The notes: generated by a model from the letters alone, not told the origin. Shown: positions 25,865 through 36,067, counted from the first letter of the stretch. The stretch is DNA of 64,000 bases from an uncultured Aquimarina sp. (GCA_947498765.1 CANMLG010000044.1:26969-90968); one strand, 5' to 3'. A program made the numbers and translations.

Positions 25865-26602
25865 ATGAAATACTCAAAATATTTAGCTACTTCTATATTC
25901 GCACTAAGTTTTTTAATAGCTTGTTCCAGCGATGATGAAAATAATGCAACACCTAACACATCAAAAACACCTACAGAAGCACCCACTGACTCCGGAAGTA
26001 CTGGAGGTAATGAAAACACACCCACTACTAAAGAAACTCCAACTTCAGTTAACTCTACTGTAATTGAACAAGATGTTTCTACAACCACTTTAAGTTCTGG
26101 TTGGAAAAAATCTAATAGCCTTGCTGGATTTACTGGTGACGGATATATTGTATGGGAAGGAACTCCTCAATTTTGGAAAGGCGCTGAACAGATTGGCAAA
26201 ACAGGTCTTTTAACTTTTCCCATTAAAATTCAAACTCCAGGTACTTATCAAATACAACTTAAAACCTATATAGCTAAAAAAGACCCAGACAAACCAAACA
26301 CTGAACATAACGACACTTGGGTTCGTTTACCCGATGCAGATGATTTTTTTGCAAAAAAAGGAACTAGTATCGTATACCCTAAGGGAAGTGGAAAAACACC
26401 AAATCCCGAAGGGGAAAACGGCAACGGTTTTTTTAAAGCCTACATGAACATTAATGATGAATGGACTTATACAACTGGTACATTTGACAATAATTTCCAT
26501 GAAATTTTTGCCACTTTTAATGAAACTGGCGACTATACTTTTGAAATTGCTCCCAGGTCTGACTTCCATGCCATAGATTCTTTTAAGCTAACATTACAAT
26601 AA
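25865..26602 (+). CDS. Lipoprotein with jelly-roll (carbohydrate-binding-like) domain
   Basis: Starts MKYSKYLATSIFALSFLIAC with the lipidated Cys at residue 20 followed by SSDDEN, a common surface-export signature in Bacteroidota. A Thr/Pro/Ser-rich linker (about 25-65) leads to a beta-rich domain about 70-245 with WEGTPQFWKG, GTYQIQLKTYIAKKD, HNDTWVRL and GDYTFEIAPRSDFHAIDSFKL, which reads like a sugar-binding jelly roll; no exact family is claimed. The open frame extends 25 codons upstream, but the ATG at 25865 begins the signal peptide. It may pair functionally with the secreted mosaic protein downstream, although that gene has its own promoter. Confidence 0.72.
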   Translation: MKYSKYLATSIFALSFLIACSSDDENNATPNTSKTPTEAPTDSGSTGGNENTPTTKETPTSVNSTVIEQDVSTTTLSSGWKKSNSLAGFTGDGYIVWEGTPQFWKGAEQIGKTGLLTFPIKIQTPGTYQIQLKTYIAKKDPDKPNTEHNDTWVRLPDADDFFAKKGTSIVYPKGSGKTPNPEGENGNGFFKAYMNINDEWTYTTGTFDNNFHEIFATFNETGDYTFEIAPRSDFHAIDSFKLTLQ

Positions 26603-26668
26603 CCTTAAAAAAACAAAGCTTTAATTATCAACTTGATAAATAACACACAAATAACAATTCTTATTTAA

Positions 26669-26697
26669 TTGTGTAACAGTATGTTAAAATAATTTTG
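26669..26697 (+). promoter_or_regulatory. Promoter of the secreted mosaic protein
   Basis: TTG (26669-26671), an 18-nt spacer and TAATTTTG (26690-26697) match the Bacteroidota TTG-N17-23-TAnnTTTG promoter, 86 bp upstream of the start codon. Confidence 0.6.
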
Positions 26698-26783
26698 TTA
26701 AATTTATATTAAAGAAGGTGCTTTCTGCCTTTTGCAAGTATTCATTAAAACAAATATCAATAACAAATTTTTACACACTAAAA

Positions 26784-29700
26784 ATGAACAGATTTAACCA
26801 ACACATTATAGCAAGCCTGCTAGTGGCTTGCTATGCATTCACGTCTTTTGCGCAAGAAATTAGCTTTAATGCTGTAGGCCTCCAAGGAGAATCTATTAAC
26901 AATCCAACATCATTAGACTTTGGACCCGATGGTAAATTGTATGTATCGCAACAAAATGGCGATATTATACAATATGAAATTACTCGAAATAACGCACCAC
27001 AAGGTCAAGGAACTTTCACAACCTCATCAACAAATGTGATTGATGTTGTAAAAACCGAAATACCAAACCATACTGATGATGGTGTGGTCACTACTGTTAA
27101 ACTTAGACAAGTTACAGGCATTCTAACTGCAGGAACTCCTACCAATCCTGTTATTTATGTTTCTTCATCTGACAATCTTATTGGCGGAGGTGGTAGCGGA
27201 AATGATGTAAATCTTGATACTAATTCTGGTGTTTTATCCAAACTAACCTGGAATGGGAGTACTTGGGATAAGATAGATTTAATTAGAGGTTTACCTCGTT
27301 GCGAAGAAAACCACAGTACCAATGGCATGGACATTTTTGAAAAAAATGGAGACATTTTTTTATTACTTCAACAAGGAGGACACACTAACAAAGGAGCACC
27401 AAGTAATAACTTTGTAGGTACTCCCGAATACTATTTATCCGCAGCCTTATTAATAGTAAATCTTTCTCAATTAGAAAGCATGCCTATATATACAGATCCA
27501 AGAACAAACACTGATTATGTATATGATTTACCTACACTTAATGACCCTAATAGAATAGACATTACAAATACCGATAGCAGATTCCCTTATCCACAAGGAC
27601 ACCCCATGTACAATGCTACAATTGATGTTGGTGATCCTTTTGGTGGCGATGATGGTTTCAATCAAGCTATTCCTGAAATAGGTGGTCCTGTTCAAATATT
27701 TTCTTCAGGATATAGAAATGCTTATGATGTAGTAATCACTGAAAATGGGAATATATACACTTATGACAATGGCCCAAATACAGGCTGGGGTGGAGTTCCT
27801 TTAATTTACAACAGTAATGACCAAAATATTGGTGATGAAACCACCACTACTTACAATCCTGAAAATGGAGATTATGTAAAAGGAGAATTTAATGAATCTG
27901 GCAGCACTGGTTTTGGAGACACCTTACACTTTATTGGTACTATTAATGATGCTAATGGCACTTATTACGGAGGTCATCCAAACCCAATTAGAGCCTTTCC
28001 TTCTCGAGCTGATATTGTTGATTATCAAAATATAGGTGGTACTTGGCAAGAAATTGACAGAAGTAGCCTGTCGGCAAGTTTGGTCGGGGTTTCTGGTTAT
28101 TTTCAAACTAATTTCACAGTTTCCAATTTCCCTGATGATACACGTCAAGGTGCCTATGATGTAAATGACACCAATAATAACGATACTAGAATTCTTGATG
28201 TTATTAACTCATCAACAAATGGCCTGTGCGAATACACTGCTTCTAATTTTTCAAATCAATTAAAAGGAAATTTATTTGCGGCTTCATTTAACGGAAACAT
28301 TACACGCTATGCACTTTCAAGTACTGGCGACGGCCTCATAGAAAAGGAAGTTATTTTTAGTGGATTCGGATCAATACCTCTTGATATTATTGCACTACCC
28401 GACACACATATTTATGCAGGAACCATTTGGGCAGTAACTTATGGTGCCGATGACATTACCATTTTTGAACCATCAGAATCTAGTGATTGTATTACTACTA
28501 CTAATCCAAATTTTGATCCACTGGCGGATTATGACAATGATGGATTCACTAATCAAGATGAAATTGATAATGGTACCAATTTTTGCTCTGCGGGGAGTTT
28601 CCCCCAAGATAATGATAATGATCAAATTTCGGATTTAAATGACAATGATGATGACAATGATGGAATTTTAGATGTTAATGATGCTTTTGCTATTGACCCA
28701 GAAAATGGAACTACTACCAATTTACCCATCAGATATTCGTTTTTCAACAATGATCCCGGAACTGGTTTTTTTGGATTAGGTTTTACTGGTCTAATGCTAG
28801 ATCCCTCTGGAAATACCAATTATTTAAATCAATTTGACATTGATAATTTATCTTTTGGAGGTGCAGCAGGCAAAGCTTCTATTGATTTGATTTCTGATGG
28901 TGATCCAATTAACCAAGTCAATGATCAAGATAACGCTTTTCAATTTGGAATTAATGTGGACAACAACTCTCCAAACTTTAGCATTCATACCAAAGTAGAA
29001 TCGCCTTTTTTTGGAGTTAATGGAGTAGGCACATTTCCCATAAATTATGCTTCTGTTGGGCTTTACATTGGAAATGGAGATCAGGACAACTATATAAAAT
29101 TAGTCATTTCTAACGGAACAAATCCTAACGATGACATTTACGGACTTGAAGTTTTACGAGAAGAAAACGGAAACAATGTACAAAGCACACGATTTAATAT
29201 TCCTAACATATTATCAGGTAATGCCGTTGAATTATACATTTCAGTAAATCCAGGCAATCAAACTGCTCAACCTTATATTAGTACGGACAATGGCAATACC
29301 ATACAAACTATCGGAAACCCTGTTAGCTTGCCAGATAGCTTTCTATCATCTACTGACAACCAAGGTATGGCCGTAGGTATAATTTCAACTTCGTTTGGAC
29401 AAGCCCCTGAATTTTCCGCTGTATGGGATTTTATACATATCAACGAAAGTACTACAGACGTTTTAATTGCAGATAGCCAAGAAATTGATTTTGGAATAGC
29501 CCAAAGTAATGATAGTGCTATTTTAAAAAATATTTCTATTTCTAATTTTAATGACCCAATTGAAGGCAGCGTTAGTATACAAGAAATAAATATTACTGGT
29601 ATTGACAACAATCTATTTGAATTTGAAGTAAACACTCCATTAATTGTTCCTGTTGATGGTGAAGTAATTATTCCTGTAAAATTTAACCCCAACACTACTA

Positions 29701-32141
29701 GTATTGGTATAAAAAATGCCCAAATTGAAATTACTCATTCTGGTAGCACCACTCCTTTAATTATTGATTTAAAAGGAGTAATTGATAATGAAATAGCTCC
29801 TTTAGTTAGAATTAATTCGGGAGGAGAAACTATTAACAATAATCAATTAAACTGGGAATCGGACAATAACACGGGAGCAACATCAAATAGTATTTTTTCT
29901 GTAAACACAGGTAATATTTTTAATGCAAACTTTAATTATGATAACAAAAGCCCTTCCATTCCTTCGCACATTGACGAAACTACTTTTAACACACTTTTTG
30001 ATCAAGAAAAATTTGATTTCGGTGCTTCTCCAGAAATGGAATATCAAATTCCTATAGACAATGGAAGTTATGTAGTCAACTTATATTTGGGGAATACCTT
30101 TAATGGAACAAATCAAATTGGTGAGCGTATTTTTGATATCCTTTTAGAAGGTAACATTGCAAAAACCAACTTAGATTTAGTGGCTACTTTTGGGCATCAA
30201 ATAGCAGGAATGTTAAGTTTTCCAGTAAATGTATCTGACAATATATTAAATATTGCATTTGCACACAAAACAGAAAACCCACTCATTAATGCCATTGAAA
30301 TTATTACTCCAATCATACAAATTACCCCTTTACATATTGCCTCCTTACCTAATTTAACAAACACAAATTCGGACCAGGTAGTTATACACATGAGTGCTAC
30401 TGGCGGCTTAGTTGGTATTCCATACCAATATGAAATTTCTGGTCAACCTAATGGAATTACAATGGATCCAAATACAGGAACAATCTCTGGTATTGTAAGT
30501 GATGCTCCTGGCATATATTCTGTAACATTAACTGCCAAACAAGAAAACACTGCTAGTGAAACAAGCACATTTACTTGGGAAGTAATTGATCAAATTTTTT
30601 CTTGGACAAATAAAAATGAAGATCAAAACTATACGGCACGACATGAATGTTCCTTTGTACAAGCAGGAGAAAATTTCATTTTATTTGGCGGAAGAGAGTC
30701 TGCAGAAAAAATAGAAGTATATGATTACACTAATGATTCTTGGTCTGAAGGAGGTGAAGCTCCCCTACCATTTAACCACTTTCAAGCAGTAACACACCAA
30801 GGTTTGGTTTGGGTAATTGGCGCATTTAAAACCAATAATTTCCCTAATGAAACTCCTGCCGAATATATATATATGTACAACCCTGCATCTGAAAAATGGA
30901 TAAAAGGCTTTGAAATACCTGAAAACCGAAGAAGAGGTGGCGCAGCCTTAGTTGTTCATAATGATAAATTTTACATTATTGGAGGAAATACCATAGGACA
31001 TAATGGGGGCTATGTAGCATGGTTAGATATGTATGATCCCGAACAAGGTGTGTGGACAGTATTGGATGATGCTCCTAACGAAAGGGATCATTTTCAAGCT
31101 ACAGTAATAAATAATCAGCTATATGCTGTTGGAGGTAGACTTTCTGGAGGTCCGGGAGGCACATTTGGTCCGTTAATTCCAGAAGTGGATGTATACAATT
31201 TGGACACCAATACATGGACCACTTTAGCTACCAACTCTAATTTACCTACCCCCAGAGCTGCTGCTAGTGTGGTTAGTTTCAATGGACAAATATATGCTAT
31301 TGGTGGCGAGGGCACTCAGCCAGGCCCTGCCTTTAGCACTGTTGAAGCTTACAATCCTTTAACAAACACATGGAACACTAAAGCTAGCTTAAATAATCCT
31401 AGACATGGTACACAAGCTATAGTTTCTGGCAACGGAATTTTCACTCTTGGCGGCTCTCCAAACCGAGGTGGCGGAAACCAAAAAAATATGGAGTTTTTTG
31501 GAGAAGATTCGCCTGTTGGAACTCCAATAATTTCAAGTGATATAGAAACTACAAACGTTTTAAACTTTACTTATAATCTTAATGCTCCAGAAGTAAGTTT
31601 ATCAATTTCATTACAAAATAATGGAGGGAACACTGCTTCATACATAAATAATGTTTCGGTAACAGGGAATGGTTTTTCTTTAAATGAATCGATCAGTAAT
31701 ACTTTAATCACCCCCCTTGAAGAAAAAACAATTAATCTCACATTTTCAGCAACTAATTTACAAAATGCCACAGGGACATTAGTGCTGGAAATTGATAATG
31801 ATTTAATTGAAATCCCAATCAATGGATCGATTTCTAATTTTAATACTAGCTCAACTTCGGCTAAACAGTTAGCTGTTGATTTAAATACTACAAAGGATAT
31901 TGTATTAAAAGTATTTCCAAATCCAACAAGCAATTATTTAAAAATAGAAACCAAAAACACTATTGACAAAGTAACTAAAGCTTCCTTGTTTGACATTCAA
32001 AGAAAACTAATTATTAGTGATTCTTTTAATGACAACACACCTACTGAAATGTCTTTAAAAAATATTTCTAGGGGATTATATTTCCTAAGTGTTGAATTGA
32101 CTTCTGGAGAACTATTATTTAAAAAAATAGTTATTGAGTAA
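26784..32141 (+). CDS. Giant secreted mosaic protein: propeller, TSP3, HYDIN-like, malectin, kelch, T9SS tail
   Basis: 1785 residues from MNRFNQHII; the frame is open 22 codons further but the signal peptide (ending TSFAQ) starts here. Parts in order, rough residues: glucose/sorbosone-dehydrogenase-like beta-propeller 25-570 (SLDFGPDGKLYVSQQNGDI); thrombospondin type 3 calcium repeats 580-640 (DNDNDQISDLNDNDDDNDG); a lectin-like beta domain 645-890; an ASPM/SPD2/HYDIN-like beta domain 900-1015; a malectin-like domain 1020-1175 (VRINSGGETI ... NAIEII); a putative Ig domain 1185-1275; six or so kelch repeats 1280-1570 (FILFGGRES, FYIIGGNTIG, LYAVGGRLSG, IYAIGGEGT, IFTLGGSP); another beta domain; and a T9SS sorting domain from about 1700 (FPNPTSNYLKI). 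It probably binds glycans at or outside the cell surface. No catalytic residues were identified. Confidence 0.8.
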   Translation: MNRFNQHIIASLLVACYAFTSFAQEISFNAVGLQGESINNPTSLDFGPDGKLYVSQQNGDIIQYEITRNNAPQGQGTFTTSSTNVIDVVKTEIPNHTDDGVVTTVKLRQVTGILTAGTPTNPVIYVSSSDNLIGGGGSGNDVNLDTNSGVLSKLTWNGSTWDKIDLIRGLPRCEENHSTNGMDIFEKNGDIFLLLQQGGHTNKGAPSNNFVGTPEYYLSAALLIVNLSQLESMPIYTDPRTNTDYVYDLPTLNDPNRIDITNTDSRFPYPQGHPMYNATIDVGDPFGGDDGFNQAIPEIGGPVQIFSSGYRNAYDVVITENGNIYTYDNGPNTGWGGVPLIYNSNDQNIGDETTTTYNPENGDYVKGEFNESGSTGFGDTLHFIGTINDANGTYYGGHPNPIRAFPSRADIVDYQNIGGTWQEIDRSSLSASLVGVSGYFQTNFTVSNFPDDTRQGAYDVNDTNNNDTRILDVINSSTNGLCEYTASNFSNQLKGNLFAASFNGNITRYALSSTGDGLIEKEVIFSGFGSIPLDIIALPDTHIYAGTIWAVTYGADDITIFEPSESSDCITTTNPNFDPLADYDNDGFTNQDEIDNGTNFCSAGSFPQDNDNDQISDLNDNDDDNDGILDVNDAFAIDPENGTTTNLPIRYSFFNNDPGTGFFGLGFTGLMLDPSGNTNYLNQFDIDNLSFGGAAGKASIDLISDGDPINQVNDQDNAFQFGINVDNNSPNFSIHTKVESPFFGVNGVGTFPINYASVGLYIGNGDQDNYIKLVISNGTNPNDDIYGLEVLREENGNNVQSTRFNIPNILSGNAVELYISVNPGNQTAQPYISTDNGNTIQTIGNPVSLPDSFLSSTDNQGMAVGIISTSFGQAPEFSAVWDFIHINESTTDVLIADSQEIDFGIAQSNDSAILKNISISNFNDPIEGSVSIQEINITGIDNNLFEFEVNTPLIVPVDGEVIIPVKFNPNTTSIGIKNAQIEITHSGSTTPLIIDLKGVIDNEIAPLVRINSGGETINNNQLNWESDNNTGATSNSIFSVNTGNIFNANFNYDNKSPSIPSHIDETTFNTLFDQEKFDFGASPEMEYQIPIDNGSYVVNLYLGNTFNGTNQIGERIFDILLEGNIAKTNLDLVATFGHQIAGMLSFPVNVSDNILNIAFAHKTENPLINAIEIITPIIQITPLHIASLPNLTNTNSDQVVIHMSATGGLVGIPYQYEISGQPNGITMDPNTGTISGIVSDAPGIYSVTLTAKQENTASETSTFTWEVIDQIFSWTNKNEDQNYTARHECSFVQAGENFILFGGRESAEKIEVYDYTNDSWSEGGEAPLPFNHFQAVTHQGLVWVIGAFKTNNFPNETPAEYIYMYNPASEKWIKGFEIPENRRRGGAALVVHNDKFYIIGGNTIGHNGGYVAWLDMYDPEQGVWTVLDDAPNERDHFQATVINNQLYAVGGRLSGGPGGTFGPLIPEVDVYNLDTNTWTTLATNSNLPTPRAAASVVSFNGQIYAIGGEGTQPGPAFSTVEAYNPLTNTWNTKASLNNPRHGTQAIVSGNGIFTLGGSPNRGGGNQKNMEFFGEDSPVGTPIISSDIETTNVLNFTYNLNAPEVSLSISLQNNGGNTASYINNVSVTGNGFSLNESISNTLITPLEEKTINLTFSATNLQNATGTLVLEIDNDLIEIPINGSISNFNTSSTSAKQLAVDLNTTKDIVLKVFPNPTSNYLKIETKNTIDKVTKASLFDIQRKLIISDSFNDNTPTEMSLKNISRGLYFLSVELTSGELLFKKIVIE

Positions 32142-32157
32142 TAATCCGCTCATCAAC

Positions 32158-32193
32158 AAAAAAGGAGTCATCAAATTTGATGACTCCTTTTTT
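32158..32193 (+). terminator. Rho-independent terminator (perfect 36-nt palindrome)
   Basis: 18-nt arms, core GGAGTCATCAAA / TTTGATGACTCC with A6 and T6 flanks, beginning 17 bp after the stop of the mosaic protein. It is symmetrical, so it also serves the convergent SulP gene. Confidence 0.92.
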
Positions 32194-32216
32194 GCTCATA
32201 TAAAACTTTAAAATGA

Positions 32217-33830
32217 TTATTTTAAAGCTTTAGCCATTACATGATATCTTGGATCTTCTACGCTTTCTTCAATTACCCCTTCAAATTTAGGAGAAGCTTT
32301 ATGCATTAAATCTTTACACTCCATGCTCAAGTGTTTCAAGGTTAATTTCTTTCCAACTTTTTCATATTTTTCAACCAAAACAAAAATAGCTTCCAAAGCA
32401 GAATGATCTGCTACTTTTGCTTCCATAAAATCAATTTCAACAGTACTAGGATCACCGTTAACATCAAACTTAGAGTTAAAACTTTGAATACTTCCAAAAA
32501 ACACTGACCCCCATATTTCGTATACCTTTGTACCGTTTTCTTTCACAAAACGATTTACCCTAACACGTTTAGCGCTTTCCCAAGCAAAAACTAATGCTGA
32601 AATAATTACCCCAGCCAATACTGCAATAGCCAAATCAACAAAAACAGTAATTGTGGATACAGCAATCAACACAAAAGCGTCTGATTTTGGAATACGTTTT
32701 AAAATACGAAAACTACTCCATGCAAAAGTTTCGATTACCATCATAAACATTACACCAACCAAAGCGGCTATAGGCACCATTTCAATATACGTATCTGCAA
32801 ATAATATAAATATCAACAAAGTTACTGCCATTACAATACCCGACGCTCGACCTCGACCACCAGAGTTTATATTAATCATCGTTTGACCAATCATTCCACA
32901 ACCTGCAGTACCTCCAAATAATCCACTTACTACATTGGCTGCTCCTTGAGCCACACATTCTCGGTTACCATTTCCTCTAGTTTCAGTAATTTCATCCACT
33001 AAATTTAAAGTCATTAACGACTCAATTAAACCTACTGCTGCCGCTAAAGCCGCATAAGGCAAAATAAATGTAAATGTATCTAAAGCCAATGGTAAGTGTT
33101 CCCATAACTCTAAATTAGGTGTGGGGAATTTTCCTTTTAATCCAGCGCCTCCACCTTCACGTATATAAGACCCCACGGTAGTCACATTAATATTTCCAAA
33201 TATTTTTATCAATGACACAATTAATATAGCCGTTAATGCTGCTGGTAATTTTTTAGTGTATTTAAACTTAGGTAAAAAGTAGACTAAAGCCATTGTTAAT
33301 CCTACTAGACCAATCATACTATACAATTCCGTTCCTTCCATAATGGTAGCAACTCCTTTTGGGGTTTTATGAAAAAACATTTTCAATTGCGCTAAAAAAA
33401 TCACAATGGCTAAACCATTTACAAATCCCATCATTACGGGATGCGGAATTAAACGAACAAAACGTCCTAATTTAAAAAGCCCTGCAATAATTTGAATTAC
33501 TCCCATCAAAATAACAGTCGCTAATAAGTAAAAATACCCCATGTTTTCAACCGGTATATCAAAGGCTAAGCCTCTTTTATTTCCGTCAATCAACAAATGA
33601 ATAAGCACCACTGCTACCGCTCCAGCCGCTCCTGATATTAAGCCAGGTCTTCCTCCAAAAATGGCCGCTATTAACCCAACCATAAATGCCCCAGATAAAG
33701 CCACCAAAGGATCAATACCTAGTACAAAAGCAAAAGCTACCACCTCAGGTATCATAGCTAATGAAGTTGTAATCCCTGCTGTAATATCATTTTTAATTCC
33801 TTCCGAATTTGTTTTAAAATACTGTTTCAC
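32217..33830 (-). CDS. SulP family anion transporter with STAS domain
   Basis: Inner-membrane anion permease of the SLC26/SulP family, for sulfate, bicarbonate or another anion. 537 residues: about 12-14 membrane segments over residues 1-425 (ITAGITTSLAMIPEVVAFAF start, GLFGGTAGCGMIGQTMINI in the middle) and a cytoplasmic STAS domain about 435-535. A TACTTTTG -7 element lies on the minus strand at 33895-33902, 65 bp upstream of the start. The substrate cannot be inferred; no carbonic anhydrase or sulfate-assimilation gene is next to it. Confidence 0.9.
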   Translation of the reverse strand: MKQYFKTNSEGIKNDITAGITTSLAMIPEVVAFAFVLGIDPLVALSGAFMVGLIAAIFGGRPGLISGAAGAVAVVLIHLLIDGNKRGLAFDIPVENMGYFYLLATVILMGVIQIIAGLFKLGRFVRLIPHPVMMGFVNGLAIVIFLAQLKMFFHKTPKGVATIMEGTELYSMIGLVGLTMALVYFLPKFKYTKKLPAALTAILIVSLIKIFGNINVTTVGSYIREGGGAGLKGKFPTPNLELWEHLPLALDTFTFILPYAALAAAVGLIESLMTLNLVDEITETRGNGNRECVAQGAANVVSGLFGGTAGCGMIGQTMININSGGRGRASGIVMAVTLLIFILFADTYIEMVPIAALVGVMFMMVIETFAWSSFRILKRIPKSDAFVLIAVSTITVFVDLAIAVLAGVIISALVFAWESAKRVRVNRFVKENGTKVYEIWGSVFFGSIQSFNSKFDVNGDPSTVEIDFMEAKVADHSALEAIFVLVEKYEKVGKKLTLKHLSMECKDLMHKASPKFEGVIEESVEDPRYHVMAKALK

Positions 33831-33982
33831 AATATGTGTTTATTGAATTATTTACGTACAGAGCACATAATAATTGTACCCTTTTTTAAAAGTGCAAAAG
33901 TACAGCTTTAAAACGAATAAAATAAGCCTTAGTTTTATCAATGAATTGGGCGGAGCAGGCTGTGTTGAACTTAGTCAACCTA

Positions 33983-34339
33983 CTACAAATTTTTATCTTT
34001 TTCAATTTCCCACATTATAGCATCAATTTTTTTCTGGTACTTTTTTACTCTTAATTTATCCTGTAATGGAAAAACCAACGTGCCAATTATCAAAAGGGTG
34101 AAATATACAGCTGCGCAAAACAAAACCGCTTGCAAGTACCCTCTATCTAGCTTTTCTATAACAGTTTCGGAATTCCCTACGTACGTAGTATCCTGCCCAT
34201 AAAAAGGAGCAATAAATGAAAAACCAATTCCGAACAAAACAAACAACAACATATTTTTTTTAAAATAATTAGCGTCTTTTTTTAGCATTTCTATTTTTGC
34301 CTTGTAAACAATTATTCTGTTTTCTTGATAAGCCGTCAT
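33983..34339 (-). CDS. Small membrane protein with two transmembrane helices
   Basis: 118 residues: a charged N-terminal helix (about 1-25), two transmembrane helices (about 28-47 and 70-95) flanking a short external loop, and a basic helical tail (about 98-118, KKYQKKIDAIMWEIEKDK). No recognised family. It starts one base after the NUDIX gene stop, so the two are translated from one message. Confidence 0.6.
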   Translation of the reverse strand: MTAYQENRIIVYKAKIEMLKKDANYFKKNMLLFVLFGIGFSFIAPFYGQDTTYVGNSETVIEKLDRGYLQAVLFCAAVYFTLLIIGTLVFPLQDKLRVKKYQKKIDAIMWEIEKDKNL

Positions 34340-34340
34340 A

Positions 34341-34940
34341 TTAATTAAAATATTCCATTGGAAACAACTCTTTTATTGCTCCGTATGTGCTTTCTAATGC
34401 TTTTTTACTCTTTTTAAATGATTTCCACTTTACTTTGGTTATTCCCTCCTCTTCCTGAGGCAAAAGTTTACCCTCAAAATCAGTATACATTTCAAACCAA
34501 TAGGTCAACTTTAACTTGTATGAACCATTACGCTTGTATACATGATAGGTTTTTTTTATAAAGTCTCCTAAAATCAAATTTTCCGCCCCTGTTTCCTCCT
34601 CTACTTCGCGCAAAGCTGTTTGTGCAATAGATTCTTTTTTTTCAGCTTTTCCTTTTGGCAAATCCCATTTATCATTTCGATAAATAAATAATATTTTTTG
34701 CTCAGCATTATATACCTTCCCCCCTCCAGCTAATACAACAGGTAATTTTTTATGTAAAATTTTCAAAAGTTTATCCTCCTTTTTATGATACAGGTGGTAT
34801 TTCAACTCAGGCTGAACTAAAAGCTTTTGTATGATTTCAATCATATTCGCTTTTTTTATATTTATTTTAATATGTTCATTGGAAATACAAGATTCACAGG
34901 ACAGGATAATTGCTGAATTATTGACAAAAACTTTATACAT
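34341..34940 (-). CDS. NUDIX hydrolase
   Basis: Hydrolyses a nucleoside diphosphate linked to another group; the substrate is unknown. 199 residues. The Nudix box is complete at 97-119 (G97, E103, R111, E112, E115, E116; sequence GKAEKKES...REVEEETGAE). It is preceded by an N-terminal extension of about 65 residues common in Bacteroidota relatives. The start at 34940 gives the MYKVFVN opening I associate with flavobacterial members. It is divergent from pyrE with only 8 bp between start codons. Confidence 0.88.
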   Translation of the reverse strand: MYKVFVNNSAIILSCESCISNEHIKINIKKANMIEIIQKLLVQPELKYHLYHKKEDKLLKILHKKLPVVLAGGGKVYNAEQKILFIYRNDKWDLPKGKAEKKESIAQTALREVEEETGAENLILGDFIKKTYHVYKRNGSYKLKLTYWFEMYTDFEGKLLPQEEEGITKVKWKSFKKSKKALESTYGAIKELFPMEYFN

Positions 34941-34943
34941 TTG
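34936..34943 (+). promoter_or_regulatory. -7 promoter element of pyrE
   Basis: TACATTTG fits TAnnTTTG and ends 5 bp before the pyrE ATG, implying a leaderless or nearly leaderless message. TTG triplets lie 23 and 12 bp upstream, neither ideally placed. The element overlaps the divergent NUDIX start codon. Confidence 0.5.
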
Positions 34944-34948
34944 CGACT

Positions 34949-35590
34949 ATGATTTTTGATATAGAAACTGCCAAAGAAACAGCAGCTCAATTGCTGCAAA
35001 TTAATGCAATTAAATTACAACCACAAACCCCTTTTACATGGGCATCGGGATGGAAGTCACCTATCTATTGTGACAACAGAATTAGCCTTTCTTTCCCTAA
35101 GGTTCGTAACTCCATAAAAAACAAATTTGCAGCTGCGATTCGCAAACAATATCCAAATGCAGAAGTTATTGCTGGCGTAGCCACTGGCGCTATAGGAATT
35201 GGCATGCTTGTAGCTGACGCACTTGATTTACCATTTATTTATATTAGACCCGAAGCTAAAAAGCATGGCAGACAAAATCAAATAGAGGGTATTGTACCCG
35301 AAGGCAAAAATGTAGTTGTTATTGAGGATTTAATTAGTACAGGAAAAAGTAGCCTACTAGCTGTTGAAGCCTTAAAAAAATGCAACGCCAACATGCTGGG
35401 TATGGTAGCCATTTTTAGTTATGGTTTCCAAATAGCTGCCGATAATTTTGCTGCTGCAGAAGTAACGCTACACACACTTAGCAACTACGAAAATTTAATT
35501 GTTTTAGCTCAAGAAGCCAACTACATAACAGCTGAAGAAGCTAAAACGCTACAAAATTGGAGAAAAAACCCATCGGAATGGGGTAAATAA
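34949..35590 (+). CDS. pyrE: Orotate phosphoribosyltransferase
   Basis: Makes OMP from orotate and PRPP in pyrimidine synthesis. 213 residues. It contains FTWASGWKSPIYCDNR (orotate/PRPP region), RPEAKKHGRQNQIEG (the flexible catalytic loop) and the PRPP-binding VVVIEDLISTGKSSL. Complete, with an unambiguous start. The SRPBCC gene follows in the same direction after 66 bp. Confidence 0.95.
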   Translation: MIFDIETAKETAAQLLQINAIKLQPQTPFTWASGWKSPIYCDNRISLSFPKVRNSIKNKFAAAIRKQYPNAEVIAGVATGAIGIGMLVADALDLPFIYIRPEAKKHGRQNQIEGIVPEGKNVVVIEDLISTGKSSLLAVEALKKCNANMLGMVAIFSYGFQIAADNFAAAEVTLHTLSNYENLIVLAQEANYITAEEAKTLQNWRKNPSEWGK

Positions 35591-35656
35591 ATAACATTAC
35601 ATTTAACAACTAACATTCCTTTTAACCAACAAAAAAATAACAAATCACGAAAAAGC

Positions 35657-36049
35657 ATGAATTTAGAAAGCCCTAAAGTTTGTATTAGCAAAAACACTCA
35701 AGAAGTATTTAATTTTTTAACTAAAGTTGAAAACTTTGAACAAATAATGCCTGATAGCAAACAAAAATTTGAAAAACTTAGTGACGAAAAATTCCTGTTT
35801 CAATTAAAAGGAATGCCCGAAATTGTATTGAAACAAAAAGAGCAGATTTCACCAAGTAAGGTTGTTCTTGGAGCAGCTAGCGATAAACTTCCTTTCACAC
35901 TTACCGCAAATATTGACGCCTTAAGTGATAACGAAACTGAAACTCAGCTTATTTTTGACGGAGAATTTAATGCAATGATGGCTATGATGATTAAAAAGCC
36001 AATTCAAAACTTTATAAATGCTTTGGCTGAAAATTTGAAAAACATTTAG
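35657..36049 (+). CDS. SRPBCC family protein
   Basis: 130 residues with the helix-grip fold pattern: ISKNTQEVFNFLTKVENFEQIMP at the start, alternating beta strands, and a long C-terminal helix (AMMAMMIKKPIQNFINALAE). Such domains bind small hydrophobic ligands, but the ligand is unknown. A perfect palindromic terminator follows, so this gene ends the pyrE transcript. Confidence 0.78.
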   Translation: MNLESPKVCISKNTQEVFNFLTKVENFEQIMPDSKQKFEKLSDEKFLFQLKGMPEIVLKQKEQISPSKVVLGAASDKLPFTLTANIDALSDNETETQLIFDGEFNAMMAMMIKKPIQNFINALAENLKNI

Positions 36050-36067
36050 AATTCAAATTATATATTT

